This document shows, piece by piece, positions 5,255-8,083 of a DNA stretch of 8,083 nt. A model generated the notes under the pieces. That model did not search any database. It was not told where the DNA came from and was given only the letters and a program-made list of their open reading frames with translations. Position numbers and translations under genes: made by a program. The DNA is from Bizionia sp. (GTDB taxonomy: Bacteria > Bacteroidota > Bacteroidia > Flavobacteriales > Flavobacteriaceae), in NCBI GenBank assembly GCA_018067115.1, contig JAGPVI010000348.1, positions 1 to 8,083 of the forward strand, given 5' to 3'. Position 1 is the stretch's first letter, and each line of letters opens with the position of its first letter.

Positions 5255-7288
5255 ATGAGTTACCAAACTCTTTTATACATTATTCTAGCTGGAATAGCAG
5301 CTCTTTTATTAGCGCTTTTTCAATATAAATATAAAACAAAAAGCGCTTCTAACAAGACTGCGCTTTTTGTGGTTTTAAGGGCTATTACTTTTTTCTCTGT
5401 GTTTTTATTAGTAATCAATCCAGAATTCGAGCAACTAATTATTACTACAGAAAAACCAAATTTGGTGGTCGCTGTAGATAATTCAAGTTCCATAAAACAC
5501 CTTAGTCAAGAGGGGAATGTTAATCAGTTTTTAAAAGATTTAAAAGCAAATACCGCGATAAATAATAGGTTTTCGGTCGATTTGTTTTCCTTCGGAAGTA
5601 CTACACAATCTTTAGATTCGTTACATTTTAACGAGAACCAAACCAATATCTCTTCAGCATTTAGTAGTTTACATCAAATTTATAAAAACACAGTTTCACC
5701 AACAATTTTAGTTACCGATGGTAATCAGACCTATGGTAGCGATTACGAGTTTTCTGCTAAAAAATATAATCAAGAAATTTACCCTATTGTTTTAGGAGAC
5801 ACCACCTTATATAGTGATCTTAAATTAAAACAGCTAAACGTAAATCGATACGCGTTTTTAAAAAATAAATTCCCTGTTGAAGTTATAGCGGTGTATTCAG
5901 GAGATAACACGATCTCAACAACATTTCAAGTGACACAAGGTAATGCGGTTGTATATTCTAAGAGAGTGTCCTTTTCGAAAGCAAAATCCTCCGAGGTTAT
6001 TACTTTTAACTTATCTGCCAATACTGTTGGAGTACAAGCTTACAAGGCGACATTAATACCAATGGACAATGAGAAGAACACAGTAAATAATTCCAGAAAT
6101 TTTGGGGTGGAAGTCATCGATCAAAAAACAAACGTTGCTATCGCAAGTACTTTAATGCATCCCGATTTAGGAGCATTGAAAAAAAGTATTGAAACTAACG
6201 AACAGCGCTCGGTAACACTCTTTAAACCGAATGAATTATTAGGGAAATTGAACGATTTTCAATTGGTAATTATCTATCAACCAGATAATAGTTTTAGTCA
6301 ATTATTTGCAGAAATGAAAGACTTAAAAAAGAATAAATTTATAATAGCAGGTGCTAAAACTGATTGGAATTTTTTAAACGCTCAATCCGAAAATTATGAG
6401 CAAGAAATTACTTCACAGACGGAAGATTATCAAGCACATTTAAATACAAGTTATTCATCTTTTATTGTCGAAGATTTAGATTTCGAATCCTTACCACCAT
6501 TAGCGTCGTCATTTGGAGCGCCAGAGTTTTCAATCCCTATAGAAACCCTATTATATAAAACCGTAGGTAATTTTAAAACAAAAGAACCCCTTTTAGTAAC
6601 TTTTGAAGTGGACTCTAATCGTGAAGCTATTTTATTCGGTGAGAATATTTGGAGATGGCGTGCTCAAAATTACTTGAATACCGAAGGTTTTAACGCGTTC
6701 GATAATTTTATGGGTAAACTAGTGCAGTATTTAAGTTCTAATAAACGCAAAAATAGGCTAGAAATAGACTACAATTCCTTTTACCAAGGCAATACTAATG
6801 TGATTATTAAAGCGCAGTATTTTAATAAAAATTACGAGTTTGATAAGTCAGAAAACATAACGTTAATAGTTAGAGATGAGAATAATACAGTAGTTAAAAC
6901 GCTGCCGTTTTTGCTTAAAAATAATACTTTCGAAGCAGATTTAAGCGATTTGCTAGCAGGTAAATATAGTTTTACGGCTCAATCCAAGTCAGAAAACCTC
7001 TCTAAATCAGGACAATTTGAAATTTTAGAGTATAGTGTAGAAGAACAGTTTTATAGCGCTAATGCGTCAAAATTACGGTATATTGCAGGTAATAGTAATG
7101 GGGAAAGTTATTATTTAGATAATTACACCAAGTTATTTAATAACCTCCTAGAGAATACGCAATTTAAACCCATTCAAAAAAGTAACAAAAGCACAGTGCC
7201 ATTAATCGATTGGAAGTATTTATTAGCCTTAATTGCGTTAAGTCTTTCGATAGAGTGGTTTTTGAGAAAATATAAAGGATTAATATAA
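5255..7288 (+). CDS. Membrane-anchored VWA-domain protein with Ig-like and degenerate glutamine-amidotransferase-like domains
   Basis: A 677-residue protein of unknown job, resembling large VWA membrane proteins related in layout to the Bat proteins of Bacteroidota. Two N-terminal membrane helices (about 5-23 and 36-54) flank a basic loop (KYKTK, 25-29), and a third helix (about 653-670) precedes RKYKG. By the positive-inside rule the bulk, about 55-650, faces the periplasm. The VWA domain (about 66-185) has a complete metal-binding MIDAS: D75-S77-S79, T130 and D155 in VTDG. A beta-rich Ig-like segment (190-288) ends in the NTVNNSRNFGVEV pattern. Residues about 290-490 resemble the glutamine-amidotransferase-like fold of such proteins (GENIWRWR at 462-469). 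A second Ig-like segment covers about 500-592. I find no cysteine anywhere, so amidotransferase chemistry is excluded. It sits 16 bp after fabG and 23 bp before a prohibitin gene, probably in one operon. Confidence 0.85.
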   Translation: MSYQTLLYIILAGIAALLLALFQYKYKTKSASNKTALFVVLRAITFFSVFLLVINPEFEQLIITTEKPNLVVAVDNSSSIKHLSQEGNVNQFLKDLKANTAINNRFSVDLFSFGSTTQSLDSLHFNENQTNISSAFSSLHQIYKNTVSPTILVTDGNQTYGSDYEFSAKKYNQEIYPIVLGDTTLYSDLKLKQLNVNRYAFLKNKFPVEVIAVYSGDNTISTTFQVTQGNAVVYSKRVSFSKAKSSEVITFNLSANTVGVQAYKATLIPMDNEKNTVNNSRNFGVEVIDQKTNVAIASTLMHPDLGALKKSIETNEQRSVTLFKPNELLGKLNDFQLVIIYQPDNSFSQLFAEMKDLKKNKFIIAGAKTDWNFLNAQSENYEQEITSQTEDYQAHLNTSYSSFIVEDLDFESLPPLASSFGAPEFSIPIETLLYKTVGNFKTKEPLLVTFEVDSNREAILFGENIWRWRAQNYLNTEGFNAFDNFMGKLVQYLSSNKRKNRLEIDYNSFYQGNTNVIIKAQYFNKNYEFDKSENITLIVRDENNTVVKTLPFLLKNNTFEADLSDLLAGKYSFTAQSKSENLSKSGQFEILEYSVEEQFYSANASKLRYIAGNSNGESYYLDNYTKLFNNLLENTQFKPIQKSNKSTVPLIDWKYLLALIALSLSIEWFLRKYKGLI

Positions 7289-7312
7289 ATAAATAAATAA
7301 TAAATAAGTAAA
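7286..7312 (+). repeat. TAAA tetranucleotide repeat between the VWA and prohibitin genes
   Basis: From the VWA stop codon to the A of the next ATG the sequence is almost pure TAAA units: three perfect copies (7286-7297), then TAA, TAAA, TAAG and TAAA. It contains no G/C except one G at 7308. It leaves the prohibitin start codon in an unstructured A-rich context, which in Bacteroidota favours translation without a Shine-Dalgarno sequence. Units could be gained or lost by slippage, changing gene spacing but not coding. Confidence 0.7.
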
Positions 7313-8083
7313 TGGAAAAATTACCAAAAGTAGGAATACCAATCATTATAGCAATTGTGATACTTTTAATAGTGTTATTTAAATCTACCGTAACTATCGA
7401 TTCTGGAAAAGCAGGTGTGTTATATAGAACATTTGATAATGGTGTTGTAACCGACGAGCCGCCATTAGGAGAAGGTTTTCACATTGTAGCACCTTGGAAT
7501 AGAGTTTTTATTTATGAGGTACGTCAACAAGAGATTTTAGAACAGATGAATGTGTTATCATCAAACGGATTAGATATTAGATTAGAAGCTTCAGTTTGGT
7601 TTCAACCCCGTTTTGAAGATTTAGCTAAATTACACCAAGAAAAAAGTGAGATGTATAAAGATCGTGTGCTTTTACCAGCAATTAGATCGGCAGCACGTAG
7701 CGTTGTAGGGCGTTACACACCAGAGCAATTATATTCTAGTAAACGTGATGCTATTCAGCAAGAAATTTTTGAAGAAACAAAAAACATAGTAAAAGATCAA
7801 TACATCCAATTAAATGAAATTTTAGTAAGAGATGTTACTTTACCATCAACTATTAAAGATGCTATTGAGCGTAAACTAAAGCAAGAACAAGAGTCTTTAG
7901 AATACGAATTTAGATTAGTTACTGCAGCAAAAGAAGCTGAAAAACAAATTATTGAAGCACAAGGTAAAGCAGATGCCAACCGTATTTTAAGTGCGTCATT
8001 GAATGATAATATTCTTCAGGATAAAGGTATTGAAGCAACTTTGCAACTTGCAAATTCTCCAAACAGTAAAGTAATAATTATTG
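7312..8083 (+). CDS. Prohibitin/SPFH (band 7) family membrane protein, 3' truncated by window edge
   Basis: The frame opens at ATG 7312 and is uninterrupted for 257 codons to the right edge, where it is cut off. Prohibitin-type SPFH proteins form large ring or cage assemblies on membranes and influence membrane proteases and lipid organisation. An N-terminal membrane helix spans about 8-23 after a short basic start (MEKLPK). The SPFH domain follows: VTIDSGKAGVLYR at 27-39, PLGEGFHIVAPW at 51-62, and RSAARSVVGRYTPEQLY at 125-141. From about 180 comes a charged, alanine- and glutamate-rich helical region with KEAEKQIIEAQGKADANRIL (207-226), the usual coiled-coil assembly segment, then NSKVIII near the end, as seen late in prohibitins. 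Only the C-terminal end should be missing. The start lies 23 bp after the VWA stop, so co-transcription with it is likely. Substrate or partner cannot be read from sequence. Confidence 0.92.
   Translation, partial: MEKLPKVGIPIIIAIVILLIVLFKSTVTIDSGKAGVLYRTFDNGVVTDEPPLGEGFHIVAPWNRVFIYEVRQQEILEQMNVLSSNGLDIRLEASVWFQPRFEDLAKLHQEKSEMYKDRVLLPAIRSAARSVVGRYTPEQLYSSKRDAIQQEIFEETKNIVKDQYIQLNEILVRDVTLPSTIKDAIERKLKQEQESLEYEFRLVTAAKEAEKQIIEAQGKADANRILSASLNDNILQDKGIEATLQLANSPNSKVIII

Noticed and set aside
7164..7346. 60-codon reverse-strand open frame
   Set aside because: It overlaps the VWA C-terminus, the TAAA spacer and the prohibitin start; its Ile/Leu/Tyr/Phe-rich translation comes from the complement of the A/T repeat.
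7797..7979. 60-codon reverse-strand open frame
   Set aside because: It is antisense to the clear SPFH coiled-coil coding region and shows no motif of its own.
1..8083. Search for tRNA, rRNA, CRISPR, insertion sequence, toxin-antitoxin, phage or defence genes
   Set aside because: Reading both strands, I saw no tRNA-like cloverleaf, no regularly spaced repeats, no transposase motif and no such gene. The coding space is filled by five recognisable genes plus one gene end.

Overview
The window looks like ordinary chromosomal DNA from a member of the Bacteroidota, most likely a marine-type Flavobacteriaceae. The reasons are strong A/T richness, start codons preceded by A-rich stretches instead of Shine-Dalgarno sequences, two matches to the Bacteroidota -7 promoter element TAnnTTTG, and gene content of that flavour (a double-domain M16 lipoprotein peptidase, and a membrane-anchored VWA protein next to a prohibitin). 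All five complete or near-complete genes read on the + strand. I see no RNA gene, CRISPR array, insertion sequence, prophage gene or attachment site.

Layout. Positions 2-94 hold the last 30 codons of an unidentified gene. sucD (159-1043), the alpha subunit of succinyl-CoA synthetase, follows with its own candidate promoter and a strong hairpin terminator, so it appears to be transcribed alone, without sucC. A 287-bp gap (1097-1383) has no gene but holds a 21-bp inverted repeat, a 12-bp palindrome abutting an 8-bp direct repeat at 10-bp spacing, and small leader hairpins. A 990-residue M16 (pitrilysin/insulinase-type) zinc peptidase lipoprotein fills 1384-4356 and ends near a second hairpin terminator.

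From 4492 a three-gene run begins: fabG (4492-5238), a 677-residue membrane-anchored VWA-domain protein (5255-7288), and a prohibitin/SPFH protein (from 7312) that runs off the right edge. The gaps are 16 and 23 bp with no terminator between the genes, so they are probably co-transcribed from the promoter at 4434-4467.

How they fit together. SucD serves the TCA cycle and FabG the fatty-acid elongation cycle. The M16 lipoprotein should degrade peptides in the envelope. The VWA and prohibitin proteins are both inner-membrane proteins predicted to project into the periplasm; their pairing behind a lipid-synthesis gene suggests a membrane-organisation or envelope-assembly role, which is inference. 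I found no convincing new system. The most open-ended items are the VWA-prohibitin pair and the possible regulatory DNA upstream of the M16 gene.
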